DNA of 64,000 nucleotides from Albifimbria verrucaria. Lineage: Eukaryota; Ascomycota; Sordariomycetes; Hypocreales; Stachybotryaceae. The notes under the pieces were generated by a model. The model saw only the letters and a list, made by a program, of their open reading frames with translations. It was not told where the DNA came from and ran no database searches. The translations under genes and the position numbers were made by a program. The DNA lies in assembly GCA_020081605.1 (NCBI GenBank), contig JAHREC010000018.1, forward strand, positions 4,650,001 through 4,714,000, read 5' to 3'. Below are positions 48,397 to 59,684 of the stretch, in pieces (position 1 is the stretch's first letter; every line of letters begins with the position of its first letter).

Positions 48397-48411
48397 GGAC
48401 AGGACAGGGCA
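48397..48411. repeat. Short pentamer array GGACA, GGACA, GGGCA
   Basis: Three consecutive 5-nt units with the same GG-first texture as the array at 27790-27829. Confidence 0.6.
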
Positions 48412-48937
48412 GTCCGTCTGACTGATTGAATGGGAGGGGACGACCGCCACCTCGTTTCTTCTTTGTACCGTGACGAAGGATTAGGTGCTGCAGAGGGCAG
48501 CAAAGGGAAAGGCTTGGGCGGGTGAACGGTGACCTTAATCTACAAATTCAATAGATCGGGCTGGGGGTGGGTGTGGCACCCCAATCCAGCTTGGTCGGAA
48601 GGTACCTCCGCGAGGGTTCAGCGACCGCTGTCTTGGTTGGTTTCGACGGTGGAATTCTCTCATTCTTTCTTGTCTTCTCATCAATGTGGAGAGCGATCGC
48701 ATCGTCCGTTACGGTCGCGGCAGAATCGGGCGATCGGATTGGGGACATCTGGGTTGTCAATGGAGGGAGAGGGAACCGATTGGATTTAATGCCCGCGGTT
48801 GGATTGAAGGTTGTTAGTCCACGGCGAGCTGATGGAAAAGGTGCACTAGCGTACCTTACAGATGGTGCTGTAGGTACCAAGCTGTACCTGTATCTTAGGT
48901 AACCTTACCAGTGGTGTCAGTGTGTCAAGGTGCTGGT

Positions 48938-49050
48938 AACGCCAGTGCTAGCGGCAGCGCAACGCCAGTGCCAGTGCCATTGCCAGCACCGCTACCAGCA
49001 ACCAGCACCGGCACCAGCCACTAGCTCGCGCAACGCCAGCGGGGAGCTTC
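48938..49050. repeat. GCCAGT-like degenerate repeat
   Basis: About 110 bp rich in GCCAGT, GCCAGC, ACCAGC and related words in loose 6-nt spacing, with no open frame that looks coding. Confidence 0.6.
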
Positions 49051-52000
49051 GATGGGGGCGTGAAGCGAACGGTCCTAAATACAGGCTAGTGCGGCGCGCC
49101 TTGCCTAATCAACTCGACATGCAGCGGGCCGGTAACATACGGTCGGGAGCACAACTCGACTCATCCACTTCCACTTCCACCTCCATATCCACAGCGGTAG
49201 CCGACCGCTTTCCCCAGGTCAGACACTATCCATGCCAGACAGCACACACGCTGTAAGAGCTAGTCGCAACTGCAGTAAGCATTGCTACACAAACCCGTGC
49301 TACTGCCACTGTTACTTCTATTGTACCTACAGTCAATCCGACCTCTATCACCGACATGTCTAACTTGCCTGCCACTTACCTCTCTCCCTCCGGGCGTGAC
49401 TAACGTAGATCGCTTGGTGACAAACCTTCCAGCCCTGAGCGTGGATCATCGCCACTGGCGGATCTTGTTAACACAGATAGCCTGCAGGCGGTTGTTTGGA
49501 AAAGTGGTGTGGCTAGAGACGTAGGGACCGAGCCTCGCTGGCCTAAGTTAAATCCTCCGCTCACCGAGTAAAAAACAAAACGACGAATACCAGGGTTCTT
49601 GAGTGCGTCACGCGATCACTACTAAGAAACGAATCCTGGCTACTGGAAGGCAATCCTAGCCGCCCAGTGAATCGTTGGTGCGCCGTAGTCATTATATTTG
49701 TGCAGTTCTTTTTTTGCTTTTTGCCTTTTGCTTTTCCCGGTCTCTCCAAATAGCGCACGTGTGGCTTTGCGCACGATTCCGCGCTTGTCGTTGGGCTTAT
49801 GCCTTCCTACCCCGGATCGTCGTGGCGGGCTTTTTCCTACATTTCCGATCAATTTCTCCCTTTCAAAAAAGGTACCGGGCTAGAGAGGGATCGTCTGGAA
49901 CCTGGCCGGTGTGTGCAAAAAGTCGCCAATGGGTGCAGATCAATGTGGCGGGCCTGCATACGAAGTGGGATGGTTATGGGCTCATCCCGACGCAGACTCA
50001 CTCGTGTTGACGAACACAAGAGAAGTAATCATGCATGACGATGGGTTGATTCACCATCTGAGGTAGAATCTGGGGGAATACAGCACCACGGCGGCAACAG
50101 TCAACCGGACAATGCGAGAGACCGTGTGCAAAGACAGTAGGAGAGCGAGTGTGTGTCTGTGGTGCCGAAATGAATCTGGAACGTCTGCGTACCTCAGCAG
50201 AAACACTGTCTGACTTTTCAGCTTGTGGAAAGGTCGCTGGCTTAGACTAATCTGGGCAGCCCTATTCTTTTTCGGCAGAGCAGTCGCTGCAGAGGTGATG
50301 AGATGACCGGTTGCGCTGACGATTAAGGCATTTGTTGCGCTGCTTCCCACCCAAGCAAGAATGGAAATCCCGCCGTATCCAACCGATCCAAGCGTTCACC
50401 AGCAGCAAATCAGCGGCCCAGAGTTGCGCCTCGGCGTGACAACTTACCATGACCCGCTTCGGCACATTGGGACTGGACGTCAGCAAACGTGACACTCCCG
50501 CCACGGTCGGGGCCGCTGGGTTTCGACCGTCGCTTATTCCTAGGGAAAACCAAGACGTAGTTTCTCTCCGGTTAAAATCCTGCTGCTGCAGATCACCACG
50601 GTGCCTGGCGGGCAGGTCAATGTGTGTCGTATCTCATGTTCCAGCCAGGATACCTAGATAGACATGAGCTTCGGCCGGGAATTCAACGCATCTAGCACGG
50701 TGGAAACCTGGTGCGGAAGGCGGTTCCTCGCCCAGGCCAGGTGCAGGAGGAGCTAGCACGAGGAATGGTTGCAGCTGATGAACCTGGCGGTGGAGCTGCG
50801 ATGGAACTCATCCCGCGGGATACAAGGGCGGAGTGGATATCATTTATACAGTACAGCACTGGAGGCGACCTGCTGTACTTGGGAGGCCGAACCTCCGTAT
50901 ATCGGGCCCACTGGGCCACAAGAGCCGTTGCAATGCTACTATCGGTGAATGGCTGCTCGTCATTGTGATGCCAGCGCTGCGGCGTTTCCAGAGGCTCAAG
51001 GTGTATCCTCTTGACCGGCGCTACTCTCGTGACGAAACTCCCTAAACCGCAAACACCTCGTGGCTGCCAATGCCCACCCAAGTTCAAGAGAACCACTGGC
51101 GGAGGAAACACAATGCACGGGCGAGCAATCGCATCCCAGCACAAAATACAAGGCATTGGTCCGTTTACTGGCGGGCTTGTATTTTCATGGCATCATGCCA
51201 AACAATCCCAAGACGGACTAAGCTTCACACGCTGCGCTGGACATAACCGGGGAGGGTGAGTGGCGTGGCCGCAACACACAACACCTGGGTCTGGTCCGGC
51301 CATGGCGCGCCAAGCCATCTAGTGCATGTACTGTACCCTCTTCCTCTGCGACCTTTCGCACGACGTTTCCCCTTGGGCTGACAGAGCAGAGCAGAATGTG
51401 CGAGAGCGGACCGTATTGCTACGCTGCACTCTTGGCCCACTTCTGAGGGGAGGTTCCTGTTTCTGTTCGCCGAGCCTTTGGTCATGAGGGTGAAAGCCGG
51501 TCGGCTGCTCGTCTCTCACTCATCCATATCCATTCCACAAGGGGTTCAACGGATTGCTAAGATTTAAACGTTGGATGAACAACCGGCGGGGAGGTGACAG
51601 GGAGGTTGGGGCGGCGAAGCTTACAACCAAACTCTTGTTGTGCATAGTGGCTAGTGACCGAGCGAAACCTTCACCGTGCCTGTCTAGCTGGCCTAAGTCA
51701 GTGATGTCAGCGGGAGGCCCAAGTCCCTTCACTCAAGTGCCACATGGTGTTCTGCAGCCTGCCGTCTGGTCAGGAAAGGCTGCCTTGTGCCACTCGTTCA
51801 AGGCAAGGGTATCATCGGGCCTAACGATGGTGGGCTTTCCCCGTAGTACTGCAAGTATCCTGCGTCGTACAGTACTTCCGTAAAGGACCCCGATTGTGGT
51901 TTGGCATGACAGGCATTTTTATGGCTTGACGTATGGAGATTTGCTTCGGTGGGTGGATCGGGGAGATGAAGTGATATTTACAGACTCAAGTCAACGCTGA

Positions 52001-53835
52001 TGGAGGGGAAAGAGAAATAGAGCTCGCATACCAGATGAAAAGTCGGAGGCTGTCATATGGTGTGTTAGCTGTCTTATTACCGTCAGCAGCCATCATCATC
52101 GCTATCATCCTCATCATCAGCAACGGACCAAGATGTTGTGTTTGTCGAAGGATTGACGAACCGCGGCGCTTGCGTGGCTGGCTCACGAATCTCGCAGGGC
52201 AGAACAGGGTATCCCTGGCCTCACCCATTTGTCACCCAGCTTCATAATACATGCCTACTGTACTGTACTGTACCACCACAGGACCATGTCTGTTTTCGGT
52301 GTGCGTGGTATCGAGTGGGTTGGGGGCGATTTCTGGAATTTTTTGGGACGCAATGCGTGGCTCTGGAATAAGAGCGCCAGCACCACGCAACCGCCTGGCC
52401 AGCCATTTGGTCAGCCAAGATGCCCTCCGTTTCACCTCCCCAACCCCGCGAGCCTGGTCTGTATCTGGGAATTGTTCTATATGCGCTACGCCTGACCTTT
52501 GTCAGTCAACCTATTTAGGTAGGCCCCGTTACGACCTTGCCATGGGGGCCAGGCAGGAAGGCCACGCTGGGGTGTGGTCTGGCCGTTTTGCCTCGCCTGG
52601 CGGTCCCCTGTATCGTCTTGTTGACGGTAAGGGTTTTCCTGTCGCCGGTGCCAGTTAACGCGCAGACGGCCGGGGGCTTTGTTGTTTGTCTAAAGGAGTC
52701 ATGCTGGCGGCGACCGACGGTGACAGCCCCATAAGACTAGCAGCGAATCTCAGACAGCGAAAGAGACCCGTATGAGATAGATAGAGAGATGAGGGCCCAG
52801 ACGTCATTCCAATAGGGACGATTCCAGCATGACGAGGCTATAGGGGCGAGACATAAACTATAACAGAAATTAGGTAGAGGAGGGGATATCCGCTGAACTC
52901 GATCGTCGCATGTCCTGCCGGGCTGCCGGATGTGCAGGTCACGATCCATGTATGGGCTTGAAACGGGATGGAATTCCGAAACGTAGTGCCTCGTCCTAAA
53001 TGACGGAGCAGCACTGTTCCAATGGGAAGGCCATTATCATCCTCTCATTTCACCTTTTTTTTTTTGTCGTCACCTTGCATTCGGTTGGGCCAAGGCTACG
53101 ACCAAGGGCTGATAATAGCCATCTTATGCTCAAGATTGGCCCTTGCAGAGGCATGCGTTTTGTGAAGGTGAAATGACAATGTACTGTATCCATCTGCACA
53201 GGTGAGGTACTACCTACTGTATGAGTGAATGGATGGATTTGGCGGGCAGCTGAGCCACTTGACTGCGCCTGAGTAGCACAGGAGGTACTGTACCAAGGTA
53301 CCTAGGCTTTGTGCCTGGACCTGGCTGGCTGGCTGCTGGCTGGCTGGCTCTGGTTTGTGCCTGTGTGCCCTGTAGGCTGTATGTAGCGCCTCTGCCCGTT
53401 GCCGGTGTTGGGATACTTGGTCCAGTACCTGACACACAGGTGAATGAGTGAATGCACACCCACACACCCTTACCAAGCCAGGCCTCTCCACTCCACCATC
53501 AGGTACCGCTACTGTGAGGCATGTAGGTAGGTACTGGAGGTACCTGCACACTCCAGATGAACTGGATAGTCGTTAAAGGTAGGTCCGGTTCCCTTTTCAT
53601 TCCTCCGCACACGCTTCGAGCAAGTACCCGTAGCCGTGGCCACGGCCTTGATCCAGAGAAGGATGGAGGCGCCCGGTGCCATGCGATGGGTAGCAGCATG
53701 GCGGACCACAGATGCCTCGCTGCGATCCCTCCCTTTCGTGGCTGTCCCGTGCCACAGCCGTGGGATTGAGCAAACAAATCAACGAACCACTGGGCCCCGG
53801 GGAAGGGAAAGGCAGCTTACGGAGCCGTATCGCAT

Positions 53836-53870
53836 GGTCAGGCCAGGTCAGGTCAGGTCAGGCAAGGTAC
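53836..53870. repeat. Pentamer array, GGTCA-like x7
   Basis: Seven consecutive units (GGTCA, GGCCA, GGTCA x3, GGCAA, GGTAC). Confidence 0.85.
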
Positions 53871-53908
53871 CTACCAAGGCCATGTACTGTACATAGCGCG
53901 TCAGGTGC

Positions 53909-53963
53909 GGTAAGGTAGGTAAGGCGAGGTAAGGCGTGGCATGGCATGGCATGGCAAGGCGAG
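53909..53963. repeat. Degenerate pentamer array, GNNNG-like x11
   Basis: Eleven consecutive 5-nt units (GGTAA, GGTAG, GTAAG, GCGAG, GTAAG, GCGTG, GCATG x3, GCAAG, GCGAG). The first base is always G and the last is G in all but the first unit. It starts 38 bp after the GGTCA-like array. Confidence 0.85.
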
Positions 53964-54239
53964 GTTCGAGTACTGTAGGTTGGCCGGTACCTCATGTAGG
54001 TACATGGAGCGCATGCTGTGCTGATGGCCCACTAGCGCTGCAAGCGCAGTCGGCCTCCCAATTCTACGGCGCCCACTTCAAGTGCTGGATGTACTGTACC
54101 TGTACCGTACCTACCGTACCTTTTACCCTTCTGCTTCTGGCCTCCCTCTGGCCCTGCACTGTTTGGGTTGCCCGTGCTGTACCCACACCTCCCCATCGCT
54201 AGCAACGCACCCGCTTGGCTCCATTGTCTCCGCTCCCCA

Positions 54240-54400
54240 AACCTCGCCTGCACTGCACTCTTCGTCTCTGCTTCTCTCTGTCGGGAGGACCATAGAGAGC
54301 TGCAGCCTCTCTTCTCTCTCCGTCTTCTCTTGTTCCCTTGTCACCCTCCTCCTCCTCTCCTCCTCTTCCTTACCGACTTCCGCCCTTTGACCTTTGCATT
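54240..54400 (+). promoter_or_regulatory. CT-rich block upstream of ELL
   Basis: Pyrimidine-rich plus strand (CTCTCTTCTCTCTCCGTCTTC-type runs, CCTCCTCCTCTCCTCC), 360-520 bp upstream of the start codon. Resembles the CT-rich core promoter or leader seen before UAP1 and, on its own strand, the RING gene. Confidence 0.4.
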
Positions 54401-54763
54401 GTTTCTATTTTGGAGCTGCATTTCCGTCACCCATTGTTGTCATCGTGTGGTGCTCGTCATAACCGTTCCTTCAGGGAACGCCGGGCAGTGAATGGGCTTT
54501 GTATTGCCAGCTGCCCTGCTATTCACTCGCTCGCCAGCAACGCTCCGACAGTAGCCCGACAATGTAACGAGCCGAAACAACGAATCTTTTGAATACGGCT
54601 CCTCTCTGGACTGCTCCTTTATTCTTTCTCTCTCGACAAACCCTCAAAGAACCCACCCGAACCGCCCTTCTTCGATCGACAACAATAGCTCATAGCGTCG
54701 ATCCTCGTCCCTTTCACCATTGCTCTCCTCGACAATAGCTATTTTCTCCCACGACCATCCATT

Positions 54764-56841
54764 ATGACTCTCAAGATACCCGATGGGGCCTTCTTCTTGA
54801 GGGCCCTTCCGGCAAGGACAACAAGGTGCCGACTCAGGCTTTTCCCATTACCTTGAGCGACAATGTCATTGAAAGCATGATCATGTGCGTACAAAATGGC
54901 GGGAATATCCAGCTCTCCCTAGGGAACGCTCCTGTACGTTGATTATAATTTTCTACACTGACTCTGCATCTTCACTACCGCCCTCTCTTTACTCGGACGC
55001 TCCTGTTAACCTCAATCAGACGCTGGTTTACGGCTCCAAGTCACATCGACTCACTCCTCCACCCGACTCTTACCCCTACGATCTCTACCTCACTCAACCG
55101 TACGAATCTACGCGCGAAGCCATGCGGATACATCATACTCAGTCCATATTCATCAAGCCAAAGGTCCAGGCTCCTTTGGCTGGAGCCGAATCTTCTCGAA
55201 ATGGCGCCGACGACTCTACCATCGTGTCCAAGGCGAAGCCAGCTGCGTCCAACAAGAGCTCCACGTCATCCGGCCTGGATTCGGATTTGGAAACCCTGCA
55301 GAATGGGCTGGCTGCCCATGATGCGTCACGGAGAGGTATGTACCACCCAAAGTTGCCTTGGTGTGCTACCTTACTTACTTAGTTGTAGGACACGCATGAT
55401 TAGCAAGCCTCCAACCACCAAGAAGGGCTCAGCAGCCGCGAAGGGCAAGCTGATCCCCGGCTATAACTCGACCGGCCGATCACTCTCAACATCACCCGCC
55501 CTCAACGCCGTCCGCTTATCGCCCGAAACCCCGGCCCTCTCCGCCTCGCAGCAAGTCGTTGAGCGCAAGAAGGAACAAAGATCTACTCTCGTTCATGAGT
55601 TGGCCGTCAAGGACAGGAGCCTTGAATACTTGCAAAGCAAATGGCAAGGGAAGCAAGACGAGCTCCAGCCGACGCTGGAGAAGGTGGCCGACTATATTGC
55701 AGAGACGGAAAAGTGGGCAATGAAGAAGGCGTTCTGGAAAGAGCTGGATGTGTGGAAATACCAGTACAAGAGCTCAGACGAACGACAGGCAGCGATCGAC
55801 AACGCAGTGCGACAGTACGACAAGCAAAGGATGTCAGCATCTGAGCCGGAATGGCAGAAGCTGCTCCCCGTCGACGAACGCGGGAAAGGAAAGTGCTTGA
55901 GTGTTCTGCAAGCCTCATTGGCCAAGAAGAACACCACGGAAGCTTTGGCTGTCGAGGTGCAGAAGGAGGGTGGAGAGGCCATGGCGAGGTCTAGTTCAAA
56001 CCCTCTTCCAAGCAAGCCCAAGAAGCCCAGTGCTCAGGAGGCTCAGGCTAAGCGGCTGCTTGGCAAATCCAAACCCTCGGCTCAGGCCCAGAAGCCGTCT
56101 CCTACCAAAGCGAAGGCAGCAGGCCCAAAGGCAAATGGTGGTCGTGTACTTTCTCAGGAGTTTATCGAGAACTCGGATTCGTCAGGGGACGAAGTGCCCA
56201 TCGTCCAGGCAAAGCCTAAGCCTGCTCCGAAGCCGGTATCAAAGCCGGCCCCTGCCACCCAGGAGACCGTGGTGGTCAGGCCACCCAAGCCCATCATCAG
56301 AGAACCATTGAGGCAACAGCAGGCAGTTAAGCGACCTCGCGATGACGACGAATCGAGCTCCAGCTCGGGCACGCCACTTTCGAAGCGCATCAAGGACAAG
56401 CAGGTGCTGCATCCTCCATCGAGCTTGAAGCGTCGCCCCATCGAGGCAAACCAAAACTCTCGCGGCAACTCTACGGGCTCCACTCTCAAGAACAAAGCTA
56501 CATCACCTACCAAGTCGTCACCTTTGGCGTCGTCACCCCCGACAAACGCCTCGGACCTGGAGACTGACACGGCACGTCAAGTGATGAAGAAGCGAAAGGC
56601 AGACATGGATGCCAGGCCGATGCCTGCGAAGCGACCCGCAGCCTCAAAGGTTTCGACTGACGTCCTTAGCCAGGCACACAAGTTCAAGTTGTTTTATCAG
56701 AAATACGAGGCATTGCATTATGAGATTTCGGCATTGGATAACCCACCCGACGAAAAATTGGCCGATCTGATAGATATGAGGGATCGGCTGCAGGATATGA
56801 AGAATAAGATTTACAGGCAATACCACTCGGACAGGGATTAG
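54764..56841 (+). CDS. ELL1: RNA polymerase II elongation factor ELL (three exons)
   Basis: A fungal ELL homologue, which with EAF stimulates Pol II elongation. Exons are 54764-54933, 55020-55335 and 55389-56841. The N-terminal domain has TLKIPDG, QAFPITLSDNVIESMI, CVQNGGNIQLSLGN, LVYGSKSHRL and YDLYLTQPYESTREAMRIHH. A long disordered Lys/Ser/Pro-rich middle follows. The C-terminal occludin/ELL-type domain reads AHKFKLFYQKYEALHYEISA and LIDMRDRLQDMKNKIYRQYH. Two contractions, GGGG 54785-54788 and GG 55330-55331, break the frame; the second also sets the phase of intron 2. Repair gives 646 residues. The gene symbol is by analogy with fission yeast ell1. Confidence 0.85.
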
Positions 56842-58123
56842 AAAGTCAGGGACGGGCACGACTCGGGCATGGCTCGAGGTCGACAATGAAAAATGGTCAC
56901 ATTCGGGGTGGGAGAGTGGCTGTACGCCAGGCGTTCAATAATGAAGACATCAGGGAATGGAATTTTGTGCATTTACAGGCAGGATCAGGCTTCATTTGCA
57001 TCTACAACCGGAGCGACAGGGATAATGGACAAGCGAGGCTCTGGAACAGGTTACCGATAGGTAGAACAATTTCGAATCACATCATACGAGGATGGCTGTG
57101 CCGTATTCAATGACTGCTAGTGATGACGGTAGCATGACTTGGTGGTGGCTGACTGTCAGATTCGCTGACGCAGTGAGTAACAGCGGCAGCATTGTCAGAA
57201 TGTCATTGCATGTCACCGGGGCACGATGTAGGTTTCTTCATGCCGGAAAGCTAATGGGGTTCATCTGTAACACGTCGTGGAGGAAACAATTGCAGGCTTT
57301 GCCGTACGTCATCCTTCACATGTTGCGATCCAGTGTTTTACACGGGGCTGTGCCTGACTGACTGTGGGGATGTGTCGTCCAGACCCACCCTCAAGCCTTG
57401 ATTGCAATGATGCGAAGACGGAGCCAATGCTGCGTCGTCGTCATGTGAAATGTAAATACTAAGCGTTGCATGGCGAAGGCGCCCAGGATCGCATCGCCAA
57501 AACCCTTTGCCTCGAGTCCCCTTTTTCCGGAAGCATGCAAGTTTGACGGCCCGGACCCCCTCCCCTAGAGGAGTCGTGCGTGTATGCAAGGGGCTTCTCT
57601 CGTCCCGAATCCTTCAGCATGGACCAGCGCGGACCAAAGTCTGAAACATTGAAGAAAAATAACGGGATGGGGTTGCGAAGGGCACACCCGCTAGGTTGAT
57701 ACCGTCGCGAGTTGCCCGGATTCTAGACCCGCTAAAGCAAGCGGCCTAGGCTGGGTTTGGGGATCGGCAGGCTCTCTAGTACGAGGGACGGTTCGCAGAT
57801 GCAAGGGCGAGGTTGGCCGGCACCGCTACCTTTATGGCTTGGTTAGCGCTGAACCCTTTTGCGTTATCGAATGGTTGCATGTGCGTGCGCAGGCGAAGAA
57901 GGCCTAGGCGTGAGCGTTACACCAGGTGGAGGGGACGAGAGGATCTAATGGTTGGAAGGGTTACAGTGTAACTCGACTTGTGCAGTGAGTTAATAGCTGA
58001 AGGAAGGGGGCGGGACGTTAGTACTGTAACGAGGGGAAAACAAGGGCGAAATTTGTAAACATCAAAAAAATGTTAGATAGCCAGACCCAGGAGTTTGGCG
58101 ACGGGGTCAAAAATAGAAGGCAT
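56842..58123. other. Intergenic DNA between ELL and tRNA-Phe
   Basis: 1.28 kb with no gene recognised. A TTTTT tract on the minus strand (58113-58109) follows the tRNA 3' end and would serve as its Pol III terminator. Confidence 0.5.
58109..58113 (-). terminator. Pol III terminator of tRNA-Phe (T5)
   Basis: Five T on the tRNA strand, 10 nt past the discriminator base; a standard RNA polymerase III stop. Confidence 0.7.
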
Positions 58124-58196
58124 TGCGGTTTGTGTGGATCGAACACACGACCTTAGCATCTTCAGTGCTACGCTCTCCCAACTGAGCTAAACCCGC
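58124..58196 (-). tRNA. tRNA-Phe (GAA), intronless
   Basis: 73-nt cloverleaf: 5' acceptor GCGGGTT, D arm GCTCAGTTGGGAGAGC, anticodon arm TAGCA-CTGAAGA-TGCTA with anticodon GAA, T arm GTGTG-TTCGATC-CACAC, and 3' AAACCGC with discriminator A. The internal A box (TAGCTCAGTTGGGAG) and B box (GTTCGATCC) are present. There is no intron after position 37. The fifth acceptor pair is G opposite A, a mismatch; the other six pairs are Watson-Crick. Confidence 0.95.
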
Positions 58197-59684
58197 TTTG
58201 CTGGTTGATGGTAAATGCAGCCGGAATTGCAGACTATGATGGCTTCCGTAAGATGCGTTAGACTGTGGAGGTGGTTGTGCTGGTTAGCTCTTGTTAGTGC
58301 CGATTCAGGGTGGAGGCTTCTCGTGGGTGTAAGTTCTGTGGTATGAGCTCGCAGGGAGGGGCGCAGGCTACGGTTGTGTGTTGCACTGCTACAAGTCGTG
58401 GAGGGGTTATTTATGCTTACTTGGGTTTTCATCGAAGTGTCGTGTTTGCTTCGGAGTCTTGTGATGCCAGACTTGTGTGAGATTTGATGGGAGGGTGTGG
58501 TGTTAATGAGTTGTACTAACTGGCTAACAAGCAAGGGAGTGAGTGTTTATCTTATGGTTCTTACTTTGTTATATTTACAAACGGGAACTAGGAAAAAAAA
58601 CCAATGCTTGGCGAACCCAGTCTTTTAGAAAGTCGACTTCCACTGTTCTGTTATATGTCGCATTCCAATAAATATAATGGCTTAGGCTATAGTATATATA
58701 TATAGGTAGGTATATATCAATCGACGTCCAAAAAGGACCTGTAGGGTAGCAGCGACGCCAACATGGACAAATAAATCCAGGATCAAAGAAAAAGGTGGAG
58801 CAGCAGCACGGCGGGACGATCAACAGGGCCAGCCAATGGTGTGGCAGATCAGCGGGGTGCCATGGAACAATGGAACCTCGACCACGTGCCGAGGCTGAGT
58901 CTGTGGCTGGATAGACAGACCCTGGATTGAACGACATTCTACCGTTGACTCGTTGCATGTCTCGACCGTTCTCCTGGTGTTGCGGAATTATGGCGATGCC
59001 ACGGTTACTGGCGCTGAGTTAGTAAATATGGGCGTTTTGCTGGAGAGTGTTGAGAATTTGTTTAATGCGGTTCTGTTCTTAGGTGAGTAGTTATGGCCAT
59101 AAACTCCATCAACCTCAATAAAAGGGTTATCATGCGATCATTTATATGTTTTAGCCAGCACGGCTCAAACAGACCTCACGTTACCAGAAAAACCACACTC
59201 AGCTCAATTATACAACATAACCAATGCTCCCATCATACCCCTGTTAAACTTTTTTTCTCTCTTCCCTGGCCACCCATTCTTATGTGAGCGGCAAAATCTG
59301 GCGGTGGGTCTGATGGGCCTGGCCTAGTCGACGATAAAAAAAAAAAAGTCGGCGTGTCAGTCTTATCGCGGCCTTTCAACAAGGGTCCGATCGCCCCCAC
59401 CACTCACTCCATCTTCGTCCTTTTCTATCCATCTCTCCACGTTGCCGAGCGCGTGGTGTAAGTTGGACTTCCAGAAAACATAGAATTTCCAGAGAGTCAG
59501 ATCCATCATGATACGTCTATAGAAACTGCTCTCTGTCGTGAGAGTTGCTAGCGAAACCTGACTTCTCCTTTTCTTCTTTTCTCGTCTTCCCTCATCCACT
59601 CTTTTATTCCTTCAAGATCAGCCTTGATACCTACCTTTCTCTTTGTTTAATAGAGTACTTCGGCCTACGGCTTTGACCCCCGCA
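58197..59684. other. Upstream DNA of tRNA-Phe and the EFM2-like gene
   Basis: 1.5 kb with AT-rich parts (58560-58700 including TATATATATA, 59090-59260) and a pyrimidine-rich stretch (59560-59640) just before the methyltransferase start. No gene recognised. Confidence 0.5.

Larger units (their letters stand above)
46121..54763. other. 8.6 kb gene-free interval upstream of ELL
   Basis: The longest empty stretch. No conserved frame or plausible spliced exon chain was found on either strand. It contains alternating pyrimidine-purine DNA (47465-47550), a GGACA array (48397-48411), GCCAGT-like repeats (48938-49050), very dense GTACC/GGTAC words (48840-48905, 53200-53590, 53866-54125), GGTCA and GNNNG pentamer arrays, and a CT-rich block (54240-54400) that is probably the ELL leader. 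I cannot exclude non-coding RNAs or a very intron-rich small gene. Confidence 0.5.
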
